Shown here piece after piece: positions 16,451-24,389 of a DNA stretch of 34,872 nt. The stretch is taken from NCBI GenBank assembly GCA_947455215.1, contig CANGNA010000045.1, forward strand, positions 1-34,872, given 5' to 3'. Numbering within the stretch: position 1 is the stretch's first letter; each line of letters starts with the position of its first letter. The stretch is from Chitinophagaceae bacterium (GTDB lineage Bacteria > Bacteroidota > Bacteroidia > Chitinophagales > Chitinophagaceae). The position numbers were made by a program, and so were the translations under genes. Below the pieces are notes generated by a model. That model did not search any database and was not told the origin of the DNA. It saw nothing but the letters and a program-made list of their open reading frames with translations.

Positions 16451-16478
16451 TTTTATCTATGTGCCAATATAGGCAGGA

Positions 16479-16511
16479 CAAAAGTAGGCGCTATTTTGTT
16501 TAAATAATCAA
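16479..16511 (-). promoter_or_regulatory. Promoter of the folE operon
   Basis: On the minus strand TTG (16511-16509) and TACTTTTG (16486-16479) are separated by 22 bases, matching the Bacteroidota -33/-7 pattern. The leader before the folE ATG would be about 25 bases. Confidence 0.6.
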
Positions 16512-16564
16512 GTGAATTATTAAACAAAACGATTACGGTATAGGAAAACAGTATAAAGACGAGT

Positions 16565-17434
16565 TTATTCTAAAACAAAACGGAGTGCAGTGTGGGCACC
16601 GCCCGTACTTACAAGTTGGTAGATACCACGCGGCCAACTGTCTACATTAATATCCAACTTGTTATTGTTAGTAACAAAGGCAGACCATACACAACTGCCA
16701 AGCATATTATACACGTAAACACTGCCGGAAGGTATGTTAGCTATTGATACCCGGTTAGTAGTAGGGTTGGGCGCCAAAACCATCTCCGGGCGCGGTATAT
16801 CGGGCACTTGATCTGTACAGTAGGAACTATTGGTGAAATGCCGGGTATGGTAACACGTGTTGAAGTCGAATGAAGTAGCAGGGTATGCAGCGTTGTTAAT
16901 GAAGCAGACAATATCGCTCTCGTTTTCGAAGCATGCATTATGCAACGGGAATAGTGGTGCTGTCATACACCCCATCCCTTCAACGATGGTCATCCTGGAA
17001 AAGTGATCCCGGATAATGCTGAGCCTCCTGTGATACACACCATTAATGAGCACAGAATCCAGGGCAGTGACGCTATCGTGCATACCGGATATTCGCTGGG
17101 TATCGCCGGGCAGAAGGTTATAGTTGAACACCACCTGTTCAGAGGTATCAGACTGGCCAAAGGCATAAACCAGCCCTGTTGCTGTATCTTCACGTACATA
17201 GTCCTGCTGGTACGACGTTAACCCAAGAACACTGGTACATGATAGTAATACGTGGTAGGTATGCGCTGTAGTTATTGTGTCGTGCGAATAGTATGCCGTG
17301 ACATTGACGTCCTGGCCATCACCATTAGTTCCATGTACCACCCATCTATTCGAGGTGTCAGTAAAGTGTACTTTCTGCGCAAAAGATTGCAGGAAGAATA
17401 AAATAGATGCAACAAGAAGGATAGGAAACTTCAT
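16565..17434 (-). CDS. Secreted protein with T9SS type A sorting domain
   Basis: The 289-residue protein begins with a signal peptide (MKFPILLVASILFFLQSFAQ). The central 200 residues are beta-rich with several Cys and match no family I know. The C-terminal about 75 residues form a T9SS sorting domain: MVLAPNPTTNRVSI (the APNP mark), VYVYNMLGSCVW, LDINVDSWPRGIYQLVS and a final RFVLE. It should be exported by the type IX system and attached to or released from the surface. It stands alone between folE and the reductase operon. Confidence 0.88.
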   Translation of the reverse strand: MKFPILLVASILFFLQSFAQKVHFTDTSNRWVVHGTNGDGQDVNVTAYYSHDTITTAHTYHVLLSCTSVLGLTSYQQDYVREDTATGLVYAFGQSDTSEQVVFNYNLLPGDTQRISGMHDSVTALDSVLINGVYHRRLSIIRDHFSRMTIVEGMGCMTAPLFPLHNACFENESDIVCFINNAAYPATSFDFNTCYHTRHFTNSSYCTDQVPDIPRPEMVLAPNPTTNRVSIANIPSGSVYVYNMLGSCVWSAFVTNNNKLDINVDSWPRGIYQLVSTGGAHTALRFVLE

Positions 17435-17474
17435 AAATCAAATTTTCATAAAGGTATTGTCTTTAATTTAATAT

Positions 17475-18110
17475 TTATAGGAATTTATGTGAACCTAGAT
17501 CAAGGGTGCCGCCCTCAGGCCAGGGCCCATTGGATATATCCAGCCGCCCTACCGGCCATTGCTGCCAATTGGCAGATACGTTCATTGCAGCAACAAGGTT
17601 GCCGATAACAATTTCCAGGTCGTCTACGCGCCACACATCTTCGTTAGGGTCGTTGGTAGTGCCTCGGCTGGCGTTCATGGCTTCCTGCCCGGTGCGCGAT
17701 AAGATGAGTGTGTTGCAAGGAGGGCACCAACAGCCGAGACCTGAAAACGTGCTCAATATCCTGGCCGCTACGTCGCTGCCACCTACAGAATCCATAGATA
17801 ATGCGCAGGCCACAGGCTTGCCAAAGAATACGGGTGTATGCTCAAAGGCCGTCATCACCTCTATGAACCGCTGCAGTGGCGAGCCGAAATTGCTCCAGTA
17901 AACACCCGATATCACCAGGAATGCACTGTGCGCTTCCAGCAGTTCAGCTACTTCTTTTATTGTTGGCATTGGCTCGGCAAGGTTCAGTACAGTGCAGGTT
18001 ATGCCCTGCTGGCTACACAATTCCTGTGTCTTCTTTGCCAGTGCGCCTGAGTTGCCCTGCATGCTGCGTATGGAGCCGTTGATGATGAGTATTTTTTTGC
18101 CGGAGTGCAT
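17475..18110 (-). CDS. NAD(P)H-dependent FMN reductase/flavodoxin-fold protein
   Basis: A 211-residue protein. The N terminus KKILIINGSIRSMQGNSGAL is the phosphate-binding loop of the flavodoxin-like FMN reductase family, and VISGVYWSNFGSPLQRFIE matches the segment over the flavin ring. It most likely binds FMN and reduces flavins, quinones or similar acceptors; the acceptor is unknown. It starts 3 bases after the stop of a small secreted protein gene, so the two are co-transcribed. The C terminus (about 170-211) is Trp- and Gly-rich (NWQQWPVGRLDISNGPWP) and looks like a family-specific extension. Confidence 0.85.
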   Translation of the reverse strand: MHSGKKILIINGSIRSMQGNSGALAKKTQELCSQQGITCTVLNLAEPMPTIKEVAELLEAHSAFLVISGVYWSNFGSPLQRFIEVMTAFEHTPVFFGKPVACALSMDSVGGSDVAARILSTFSGLGCWCPPCNTLILSRTGQEAMNASRGTTNDPNEDVWRVDDLEIVIGNLVAAMNVSANWQQWPVGRLDISNGPWPEGGTLDLGSHKFL

Positions 18111-18113
18111 GTG

Positions 18114-18476
18114 CTAATATTTATCCTTGTGTTTGCGCCAGTATTGCAATGGTATTAGAGTGTCATATGGTGTGCTATAGTACAGTATTGCATAATTGGA
18201 AGGGTTTACATAAAAATTATAAATGGTATGGAACATGAAGTTGTCCAATACACCGACCCCTAACCAGAAATAGCGAAATGACTTGTCTGGTGTCTGTTTT
18301 GTCATGATTGTAACGTGGCAACAAGTATCTTTCTGCTCTTCTATAAGCTGTTTTACCTCGGGTAAAGACCACAAGAGGTTTAAAGCCCGCTCTTCTTTTT
18401 GTTTTATAGTGGCTTGTGCAAAAGTGGCAAAAGGCAGCCCGATTAATAGTAGCCCTATGGCAACTCGTATGGACAT
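18114..18476 (-). CDS. Small secreted protein of unknown function
   Basis: A 120-residue protein with a signal peptide (MSIRVAIGLLLIGLPFATFAQ). The mature part starts with a charged helix (KQKEERALNLLWSLPEVKQLIEEQ), then a CC pair (in DTCCHVTI) and an aromatic C-terminal half. The pattern suggests a small periplasmic alpha/beta protein; I do not recognise a family. It is the upstream partner of the FMN-reductase-like gene (3-base gap). Confidence 0.7.
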   Translation of the reverse strand: MSIRVAIGLLLIGLPFATFAQATIKQKEERALNLLWSLPEVKQLIEEQKDTCCHVTIMTKQTPDKSFRYFWLGVGVLDNFMFHTIYNFYVNPSNYAILYYSTPYDTLIPLQYWRKHKDKY

Positions 18477-18547
18477 TTGTGATTGTTTGTATAAAGGTAA
18501 ATAGTTGAGGAGTAGTTTTTAATTATCAGGTGTTCGTACTTGCTGAA

Positions 18548-19444
18548 TCAATACACCAACCCCTCCACGCTCACATTACCCTGCAACCCACCGGTGTGTA
18601 TGCACAACAGTTTGTCGGTCTCTGAAAAATGGTTGTTGTTAATGAGGTCGCGGACGCCGTACATCATTTTGGAGGTGTAGATGATATCGAGCGGGATATT
18701 GTTCACGGCATAGAAGTCGTTCATAAATGCTATCAACTCAGGGTTCCATTTGCCAAAGCCGCCAAAATGCCAGTTGTCATGTAGGCTCCAGTTCTCTTTG
18801 TGCTCCTGGTCCAGGTGCGGGGCTATGTGGTCGGTAAGGTAGGTGCCCTGCTTCATTGGGGCAAACCCCATCACATGTTGTTGCGGATTGGTCTTATTAC
18901 GGATGCCACAAAGGGTAGTGCCCGTGCCTACCGATAGCAGTATATGGGTGTAGTGCGGCTTAATGAATTTGCTGATGAGCCCTGCGCCCTTACGCCCCCA
19001 TTCGTTGGCGCCGCCTTCAGGCACTATATACAGGCTGTCGAATTGGGCCGCCAGTTGTTGTTCCCATTCCGGTTCGCCTTGTCGCTCATAATCTTCCTTG
19101 GTCACAAATATCAGTTCCATACCTTCTTCTACACAGTTGCGCAGGGTAGGGGTAAGCACAGGGTATTTACCGCGCACTATACCTACAGACTTCAACCCCG
19201 ATAACCGGGCAGTACACGCAGTAGCAATAAGGTGATTGGAATAGCCGCCGCCAAAGGTGAGTATGGTCTTATAGCCATGATCCTTGGCCTGCATAATGTT
19301 GAGGCGCAGTTTATACCATTTATTGCCGCTGATCACGGGATGCACAAGGTCAAGCCGCAGCATATCCAGTGTATGTACCCTGAACTCGTACCACGCCGGG
19401 TAGAGCGATTGGATGATCACACGGTCCTCATGCATTATATCCAT
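18548..19444 (-). CDS. PLP-dependent ACC deaminase/D-cysteine desulfhydrase family protein
   Basis: About 298 residues, typical of the COG2515 fold-type II PLP enzymes. The PLP lysine is K42 in SGNKWYKL, the substrate loop is FGGGYSNHL, and the phosphate-binding part is LSVGTGTTLCG. Family members act on D-cysteine, ACC or related amino acids; the exact substrate cannot be read here. The start at 19444 overlaps the era stop by 17 bases; an alternative ATG at 19435 overlaps by 8 (ATGCATGA). Either way translation is probably coupled to era. Confidence 0.88.
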   Translation of the reverse strand: MDIMHEDRVIIQSLYPAWYEFRVHTLDMLRLDLVHPVISGNKWYKLRLNIMQAKDHGYKTILTFGGGYSNHLIATACTARLSGLKSVGIVRGKYPVLTPTLRNCVEEGMELIFVTKEDYERQGEPEWEQQLAAQFDSLYIVPEGGANEWGRKGAGLISKFIKPHYTHILLSVGTGTTLCGIRNKTNPQQHVMGFAPMKQGTYLTDHIAPHLDQEHKENWSLHDNWHFGGFGKWNPELIAFMNDFYAVNNIPLDIIYTSKMMYGVRDLINNNHFSETDKLLCIHTGGLQGNVSVEGLVY

Positions 19445-20315
19445 ACTCGCGCAGGTGGTTTTCGTTGTCGCGCCAGTGCGGACGCACCTTTACAAACAGT
19501 TCCAGGTGCACCTTACGGTCCAGGAACTCTTGTATAGACATACGGGAGTTGATCCCCAGTTGTTTGATCATGCTACCACCCTTGCCCAGCAATATCATCT
19601 TTTGTGTTTCGCGGCTCACCACTATATCTGCCTTTATCACAGTCAGTCCTGTCTTCTCTTCAAAGGCCTGTATGTTTACGGCGGTATGGTAAGGTATCTC
19701 GTCCTCGTACAGGTTATATATCTGTTCGCGTATCAGTTCGCTCACAAAAAAGCGTTCGTTACGGTCGCTTATGTTCTCGTCGTTATAGTATGGCGGACCT
19801 TCCGGCAGTTTTTCCAGTATAAGGGGCAGTATCTTATCCGTATTGTGCTTCATTTTTGCCGATATAGGCTGTATGTGCCACTTGGGATACGCTTCTTTGT
19901 ATAGTGCCAGCGTTTGCGCCAATGGTACATCGCCGCTGTAGCGGTCGGTTTTGTTGAGCAGTAATATGGCAGGTGCTTTCAGCTTAATGAGCGACATCAG
20001 GCTGTTCAGGTCTTCCAGCGGTTTGTTGATATCGTGCACTATCAATGCCACATCGGCATCCTCGAGTGCACTCTTTACCTGCGCCATCATTTTTTCGTGC
20101 AGCTTATATTTGGCCTCTATAATGCCCGGCGTGTCAGAGAACACTATCTGGTAAGTTGGTTCGGTAAGGATGCCCAGTATACGGTGGCGGGTGGTCTGCA
20201 CTTTAGATGAGGTGATCACCAGGCGCTCGCCCAACAACACATTAAGCAACGTAGACTTACCCGCATTGGGCGCACCAAAAATATTTACAAACCCAGACTG
20301 AAATTTATCGCTCAT
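19428..20315 (-). CDS. era: GTPase Era
   Basis: A 295-residue protein with an N-terminal GTPase domain and a C-terminal KH domain, standard for Era. G1 is GAPNAGKS (14-21), the switch region is KVQTTRHRILGI, G3 is DTPG (61-64), G4 is NKTD (121-124) and G5 is in PISAKM. The KH segment reads IVSRETQKMILLGKGGSMIK. Era binds the 3' end of 16S rRNA and helps assemble the 30S subunit. Its -7 box lies only 5 bases before the ATG, which suggests a leaderless mRNA. Confidence 0.97.
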   Translation of the reverse strand: MSDKFQSGFVNIFGAPNAGKSTLLNVLLGERLVITSSKVQTTRHRILGILTEPTYQIVFSDTPGIIEAKYKLHEKMMAQVKSALEDADVALIVHDINKPLEDLNSLMSLIKLKAPAILLLNKTDRYSGDVPLAQTLALYKEAYPKWHIQPISAKMKHNTDKILPLILEKLPEGPPYYNDENISDRNERFFVSELIREQIYNLYEDEIPYHTAVNIQAFEEKTGLTVIKADIVVSRETQKMILLGKGGSMIKQLGINSRMSIQEFLDRKVHLELFVKVRPHWRDNENHLREYGYNA

Positions 20316-20320
20316 CGCTG

Positions 20321-20328
20321 CAAAAGTA
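20321..20328 (-). promoter_or_regulatory. -7 box of era, abutting the start codon
   Basis: TACTTTTG on the minus strand matches TAnnTTTG exactly and ends 5 bases before the era ATG (20315). Transcription would begin at or within a few bases of the ATG. No exact -33 TTTG is seen at normal spacing. Confidence 0.55.
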
Positions 20329-20330
20329 GT

Positions 20331-20386
20331 TAATGTGGAGGAATGTGGGGAAATGCGGCAATGTGATGGGATGTGATGGAATGTTC
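20331..20386. repeat. Degenerate 10-bp-period purine-rich repeat
   Basis: The motif (G)AATGTGgg recurs with ATG at 20333, 20343, 20353, 20361, 20371 and 20381, about one DNA turn apart. It lies directly upstream of the era promoter. It may be a minisatellite remnant or simple low-complexity drift. Confidence 0.5.
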
Positions 20387-20418
20387 CGATACAACTGGCT
20401 CCGGTACTAAGCGCTTTA

Positions 20419-20462
20419 GGCCCTGTAAGGGCCGGTTACTATAGCGTCGGGTTTCAACCCGA
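20419..20462. repeat. Twin-hairpin REP-like intergenic element
   Basis: Two hairpins stand 13 bases apart: GGCCCT-GTA-AGGGCC (20419-20433) and TCGGGTT-TC-AACCCGA (20447-20462). This form (a gccct-agggc hairpin followed by a cggg-cccg hairpin) resembles dispersed REP-like units in Bacteroidota. Copy number elsewhere cannot be seen from here. It may also end the PAP2 transcript. Confidence 0.55.
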
Positions 20463-20488
20463 TGGCTTAAGAGGCTGACGGAACAACC

Positions 20489-21076
20489 TTAAGCCATTAA
20501 GCCACTTTTCCGCAGGTACCGATTAAAGAACCAGCCTGTCAGCGCTCCGGTAACAATGCCGATCAGGGCGCCTACTGTCACATCCACAGGATAGTGTACG
20601 CCTACATATACCTGCGAATAGCAAACAACTGCCGCCCATGCTATGCAGGCGGGCCACACCCACTTATGCAGGCGGCCCATGGTTGCAGCAGTAAAAATAC
20701 CTATGGAAAAATGGTTGGCGGCATGACTTGAAGGAAAGCTATACCCCGACCCACACGGAACAATGCAGTGTATAATGCCGTTAAGGGCAGGATTGTTACA
20801 AGGGCGTAGCCGGTGAAAATAGGGTTTCAGTAAGGCAGCGCTCACCTGGTCGGATATCACGAACGATATAAAGAAGATCAGACACCATATAGCGCCCTGC
20901 TTTTTGTACTTGGTAGGCATATATACCGCCAGGAAAAAATAAACCGGCACCCAAAACCACTGGTTGCGCAGGAATGGCATCACAAAATCCAGCACCTTAT
21001 TCCGCCATTGCAGGTTCACATAGTACCAGGCTATATGGTCGTAATAAACAATGGTGTCGTGCAGGTAGCCGTGCAT
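20489..21076 (-). CDS. PAP2-family membrane phosphatase
   Basis: A 195-residue protein with about five to six membrane segments. The three phosphatase motifs are complete: KPYFHRLRP (84-92), SGYSFPSSHA (110-119) and SQVYVGVHYPVD (154-165), including both catalytic His. Members remove phosphate from lipid substrates such as undecaprenyl pyrophosphate or phosphatidic acid; the substrate here is not determined. Its ATG overlaps the stop of the methyltransferase gene by one base (TAATG), so the two form an operon. Confidence 0.92.
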   Translation of the reverse strand: MHGYLHDTIVYYDHIAWYYVNLQWRNKVLDFVMPFLRNQWFWVPVYFFLAVYMPTKYKKQGAIWCLIFFISFVISDQVSAALLKPYFHRLRPCNNPALNGIIHCIVPCGSGYSFPSSHAANHFSIGIFTAATMGRLHKWVWPACIAWAAVVCYSQVYVGVHYPVDVTVGALIGIVTGALTGWFFNRYLRKSGLMA

Positions 21077-21804
21077 TATTTCTTTTTGAATATCATGATC
21101 ATGCGCGGCGACTCTTCCACGCTGAACGGATGCAGGCCATAATCGCCAAAGGTCTCTGTCATTTCCATTCCTGCCTGGTCAAACAGGCATTTGAAATCAT
21201 CAAGCGAAAAAGTAGCTACTTTCTCCACGTAGTTGCGCGCTATGCCTTCATCGTCGGTAAAGGCTATATCTTTTCGTATATGCTTACCGTCGTACTTCTT
21301 CTTTATATAGAATGTAGTATCTCCGCGCTGCACAGTAGCCTCAGAGACCATATTTTTAATAACAGTGTGATAATTGAAATAGTCTACCACCAACGTACCG
21401 CCGGGTTTTAATGCCGCAGCAAAAGCACGCGCAGCCATACGGTTATCTCGGTCGTATTTAAAATATCCGAAGCTGGTGAAGAAATTAAATGCAAAGTCGA
21501 AATAGTTGATGTAGAATGGGAAGCGCATGTCGTGCTCGTAGAAATGCAACATATCCGTTTCGTGTGCTTTGGCGTTTTCTATACTGGCCTGGGTAATGTC
21601 TATACCGGTCACGTCATACCCTTTTTCAGCCAGGTGGATGGCAAAACGGCCCTCTCCGCAGGCAATATCCAGCATGCGGCAGCCCGTTGGGGGCTGCAGG
21701 TAGCAGATCAGCTCGTCGGTAAACCTGCGCGCTTCGCTATCGTCCCTGTTCTGATACAGGAGCTTATAAAAAGGAGAACCAAACCAATTTTCGAACCAAT
21801 CCAT
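21076..21804 (-). CDS. Class I SAM-dependent methyltransferase
   Basis: The start chosen gives 242 residues beginning MDWFENWFGSPFYKLLYQNRD; an upstream in-frame ATG adds 18 residues unlike the family. SAM motif I is MLDIACGEGRFAIHLAEKG, followed by the acidic VTGIDIT and a LKPGGTLVVDYFN strand. The aromatic-rich centre (NYFDFAFNFFTSFGYF) is typical of this Bacteroidota group. The substrate is unknown. It is the first gene of a two-gene operon with PAP2. Confidence 0.88.
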   Translation of the reverse strand: MDWFENWFGSPFYKLLYQNRDDSEARRFTDELICYLQPPTGCRMLDIACGEGRFAIHLAEKGYDVTGIDITQASIENAKAHETDMLHFYEHDMRFPFYINYFDFAFNFFTSFGYFKYDRDNRMAARAFAAALKPGGTLVVDYFNYHTVIKNMVSEATVQRGDTTFYIKKKYDGKHIRKDIAFTDDEGIARNYVEKVATFSLDDFKCLFDQAGMEMTETFGDYGLHPFSVEESPRMIMIFKKK

Positions 21805-21948
21805 TATAAGAGTATTTACTGTCGCCACCCGCAACAATATCGCCATTTCGCCCGGCAAACTTAATACAATAGGCTCATAATAGATGTTTACACATGCACA
21901 AAATTGGGCAACCCGGCGCAGGCTCCCCGCAACAATAAAAAATTGAGG

Positions 21949-21956
21949 TATATTTG
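21949..21956 (+). promoter_or_regulatory. -7 box of the TPR protein gene
   Basis: TATATTTG is an exact TAnnTTTG match 16 bases before the ATG at 21973. No convincing -33 element is seen. Confidence 0.5.
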
Positions 21957-21972
21957 CGGCCCAATAAGTAAT

Positions 21973-22623
21973 ATGAATTTAAGACGTTTCCTCGTTGCAT
22001 ATCGCATCCCGCTGGCAGTTGTACTGATAGGTCTGGGTTTTTTAATAGGATTTGAAGTTACCTGGTGGATAGCCTGGATACCTTTCCTGGTGGCCATACT
22101 GATGATCGTTGCCTATTTTATGGTAGGCCCTATGACCCTGATACAGGGCTATATGGAAGCCGGTGACATGGAAGGTGCTGAGAAAATGCTGAAACAGGTA
22201 AAATACCCTAACCTGTTGTACAAGCCTATCCGTTCCTCTTATTATATGCTGCAGGCCAACCTGTCTACTGCAGGCGAAAACCTGGACGCAGCAGAAGAGC
22301 AATTGCGCAAGGGCCTGGCGGCCGGCATACCGGAAAAGGAATACGAAGGGTCTGCTTATCTGCAGCTGGGTGCCATAGCCATGAAGAAGGGTAACACCAA
22401 AGAAGCATTTGAGCACATCCGCAAGGCGGTGCAGATAGGCTTGCCGGACAAGGATACTGAGGCTGCCGCCTTCCTGCAGCTCTCCGGTATCTGCATGCAG
22501 CGCCGCGACTTCCGCAACTGTAAGATATACTTCAACAAGGCCAAGGCATGCAAGCCTAAGAATGCACAGGTGGTAGAACAGCTCAATGAGATGAGCAAGT
22601 ACATAGCCCGCATACCCGGCTAA
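21973..22623 (+). CDS. TPR-containing membrane protein
   Basis: The 216-residue protein starts at MNLRRFLVAYR, just after the -7 box; a longer frame from 21904 would start upstream of that promoter. Two close membrane segments (about 12-30 and 33-52) precede about 150 helical residues with TPR-like pairs: MEAGDMEGAEKMLKQV, NLDAAEEQLRKGLAAG, AMKKGNTKEAFEHIRKAV and RDFRNCKIYFNKAKACKP. TPR units usually mediate protein binding. No catalytic domain is seen and the partner is unknown. Confidence 0.85.
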   Translation: MNLRRFLVAYRIPLAVVLIGLGFLIGFEVTWWIAWIPFLVAILMIVAYFMVGPMTLIQGYMEAGDMEGAEKMLKQVKYPNLLYKPIRSSYYMLQANLSTAGENLDAAEEQLRKGLAAGIPEKEYEGSAYLQLGAIAMKKGNTKEAFEHIRKAVQIGLPDKDTEAAAFLQLSGICMQRRDFRNCKIYFNKAKACKPKNAQVVEQLNEMSKYIARIPG

Positions 22624-22711
22624 TAGCGGTAAACGCAAGCAGCATATAAATTTCTATAGATAATTACCTGATAATAATTCGTTTAATTTTCTATATTCAC
22701 GAAAAAAAGTT

Positions 22712-23407
22712 GTGTCCCGCATTATCTCGTTAGCTGTTAAAGATGCCCCTGCCATGAACGCCTATGTGGCCGCTCCTGGTGGCCATGGTCCGTTCCCTGC
22801 TGTTATCTTGTTTCACGATGCGTTTGGCTCGCATATCGGTATCCGCAAACTGGCCGATCAGCTGGCGCTTGATGGTTTTGTGGTCATCATTCCCGGTTTA
22901 TTTCATCGCACCGCCCCCGAAGGGTTCGAAGCGCGCCCCTACCAGGTATCGCTGGCCATGCCGCACGTTAATGCATTAAAGGCCGGCCATGTAGACGCCG
23001 ATATGCAGGCAACAGTAAAATGGGTACGCAATCAGGATAATGTAGACCCGACAAGGGTTGCCGCTATTGGTTTTGCTATGGGTGGCAGGTATGCCTTTGT
23101 GGCCCACGAAAGCCTGGGCCTTGCAGCCGGTGTATCGTTCTATCCGTCTATGTTGCACACAGAAACAGCCCGTATCGCTACAGTGTCTGGCACACATTTA
23201 TTCATTATTGCTGGCAACGATGAGAGTAGCCCGCAGATCAACGCATTCACCGATGCCATGCACGCAGCAGGAAAGCCTTATGCAGATATCTCCCTTTCCG
23301 GTGCCTCTGCCGGTTTCTTCTTCGAGGGTTATGCCGCTTACGATGAAGGCTATGCCAAAGCTACCTGGGCTTTTACCCGCGAATTTCTGAAAAGTAAACT
23401 AAAGTAA
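22712..23407 (+). CDS. Dienelactone hydrolase-fold protein with degenerate catalytic triad
   Basis: A 231-residue alpha/beta hydrolase starting at GTG. The fold is clear: PFPAVILFHDAFG (oxyanion side), DGFVVIIPGLFHR, ADMQATVKWVR, and the C-terminal YDEGYAKATWAFTREFLK. In the family, the nucleophile is Cys in GFCxGG and the His lies in GAGHGF. Here these read GFAMGG (A122, codon GCT 23075-23077) and GASAGFF (A200). The Asp (D170 in AGNDESSP) is kept. Two of three triad residues are thus Ala, which points to a non-hydrolytic, binding-type role. The codon context shows clean substitutions, not a frameshift. Confidence 0.85.
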   Translation: MSRIISLAVKDAPAMNAYVAAPGGHGPFPAVILFHDAFGSHIGIRKLADQLALDGFVVIIPGLFHRTAPEGFEARPYQVSLAMPHVNALKAGHVDADMQATVKWVRNQDNVDPTRVAAIGFAMGGRYAFVAHESLGLAAGVSFYPSMLHTETARIATVSGTHLFIIAGNDESSPQINAFTDAMHAAGKPYADISLSGASAGFFFEGYAAYDEGYAKATWAFTREFLKSKLK

Positions 23408-23412
23408 GCGCG

Positions 23413-23907
23413 CTAAGCCACCCGCAGTTCCAGCACGTGGTCGTTCATAAAAAAGCCATTACCTATGTCGATATCCTCGTCATATATGGTGGCAAACCCC
23501 ATGCGGGCATAAAAGCCTTTGGCGCCTTCGTTATGCCTGTTCACGTTTAGCTGCAGCCGGGTACAGCCTGCATTTTTTACTGCCGTTTGTATGTGGTCCA
23601 GTAATACGCGGCCTATCCCGGTGCCCTGTGTTTCCGGTAATACATATAGTTTATGCAGTTTATAGGTGTCTGTAGCTACTTCGCCAAACGATGCAAATCC
23701 TATCGGCCTCTCACCGTCATAACATATTATAAATGTATCGCCGCGCTCCATTTGCGCCGCCAGCGATGCATCGCTATAAAAACGGTCCAGCATATAGGCC
23801 ACTTGCGCCTCGCCAATGATCGGCACATAGGTGCCCGGCCATACCGCCATGGCTATATTGGTTATTATGTTTATATCTTCTATTCCTGCCTTTTTTATCT
23901 CCGGCAT
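23413..23907 (-). CDS. GNAT family N-acetyltransferase
   Basis: A 164-residue single GNAT domain. The acetyl-CoA site is KLYVLPETQGTGIGRVLLD (motif A, with QGTGIG), followed by LQLNVNRHNEGAKGFYARMGF (split here: LQLNVNRHNEGAK then GFYARMGF), the usual motif B ending. The N terminus is KKAGIEDINIITNIA. It transfers acetyl from acetyl-CoA to an unknown amine. It converges on the hydrolase-fold gene with 5 bases between stops. Confidence 0.9.
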   Translation of the reverse strand: MPEIKKAGIEDINIITNIAMAVWPGTYVPIIGEAQVAYMLDRFYSDASLAAQMERGDTFIICYDGERPIGFASFGEVATDTYKLHKLYVLPETQGTGIGRVLLDHIQTAVKNAGCTRLQLNVNRHNEGAKGFYARMGFATIYDEDIDIGNGFFMNDHVLELRVA

Positions 23908-23972
23908 ACTCAGATCGTATTTTTTTTTATTGAATAAGCAGGTGCAAATGTCTTTATCTTTTACTCTGCACC

Positions 23973-24003
23973 TTTGACACTTCGCCCGAAAAACTTATTT
24001 TTG
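23973..24003 (+). promoter_or_regulatory. Promoter with -33 TTTG and -7 TATTTTTG
   Basis: TTTG (23973-23976), a 19-base spacer and TATTTTTG (23996-24003) are the best complete Bacteroidota promoter match in the window. It would drive the small lipoprotein gene at 24097 with a leader of about 85-90 bases. Confidence 0.65.
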
Positions 24004-24096
24004 ATGCAATAGTAACATGCGGTTAGTTGCAATTAAGCACCTTCACCTGCCAAAGTTATTATTTTACAACGCATTAAAACTGCCAAAAAGCCGGAA

Positions 24097-24312
24097 ATGA
24101 AAAGAGATCTACGTAGCATACTGTTGATAGCCGCAGCGGCCATACTGGGATTCACATCTTGTAAAAAGAACTATCATTGCCAGTGCTCTTTCAATAATAA
24201 GATACAGATGGTCACAGACCTCGGCTCGCAGACAAAGGATGATGCCAAAACACAGTGCGATGCCTACGATTCGACCGTAACCGGCGAAAAGTGGACCTGT
24301 GTTATCTATTGA
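24097..24312 (+). CDS. Small Cys-rich lipoprotein of unknown function
   Basis: A 71-residue protein. The signal peptide ends in a lipobox (GFTSC, C22), followed by KKN. The mature 50 residues carry four further Cys (C28, C30, C54, C68), which suggests two disulfides or metal binding. A good promoter lies upstream. I recognise no family. Confidence 0.75.
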   Translation: MKRDLRSILLIAAAAILGFTSCKKNYHCQCSFNNKIQMVTDLGSQTKDDAKTQCDAYDSTVTGEKWTCVIY

Positions 24313-24377
24313 TCGCAGCACCCCCAGGCATTTTCTATATCCTGACCAGTTTCATTTCATGGTAACATGCGGAAGTT

Positions 24378-24385
24378 TATCTTTG
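24378..24385 (+). promoter_or_regulatory. -7 box abutting the ureohydrolase start
   Basis: TATCTTTG matches TAnnTTTG and ends 4 bases before the ATG at 24390, which implies a leaderless or nearly leaderless transcript. Confidence 0.55.
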
Positions 24386-24389
24386 CGGC

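Noticed and set aside
16565-17434. A catalytic domain in the T9SS protein
   Set aside because: No catalytic motif could be seen in the central part, so only the sorting domain is claimed.
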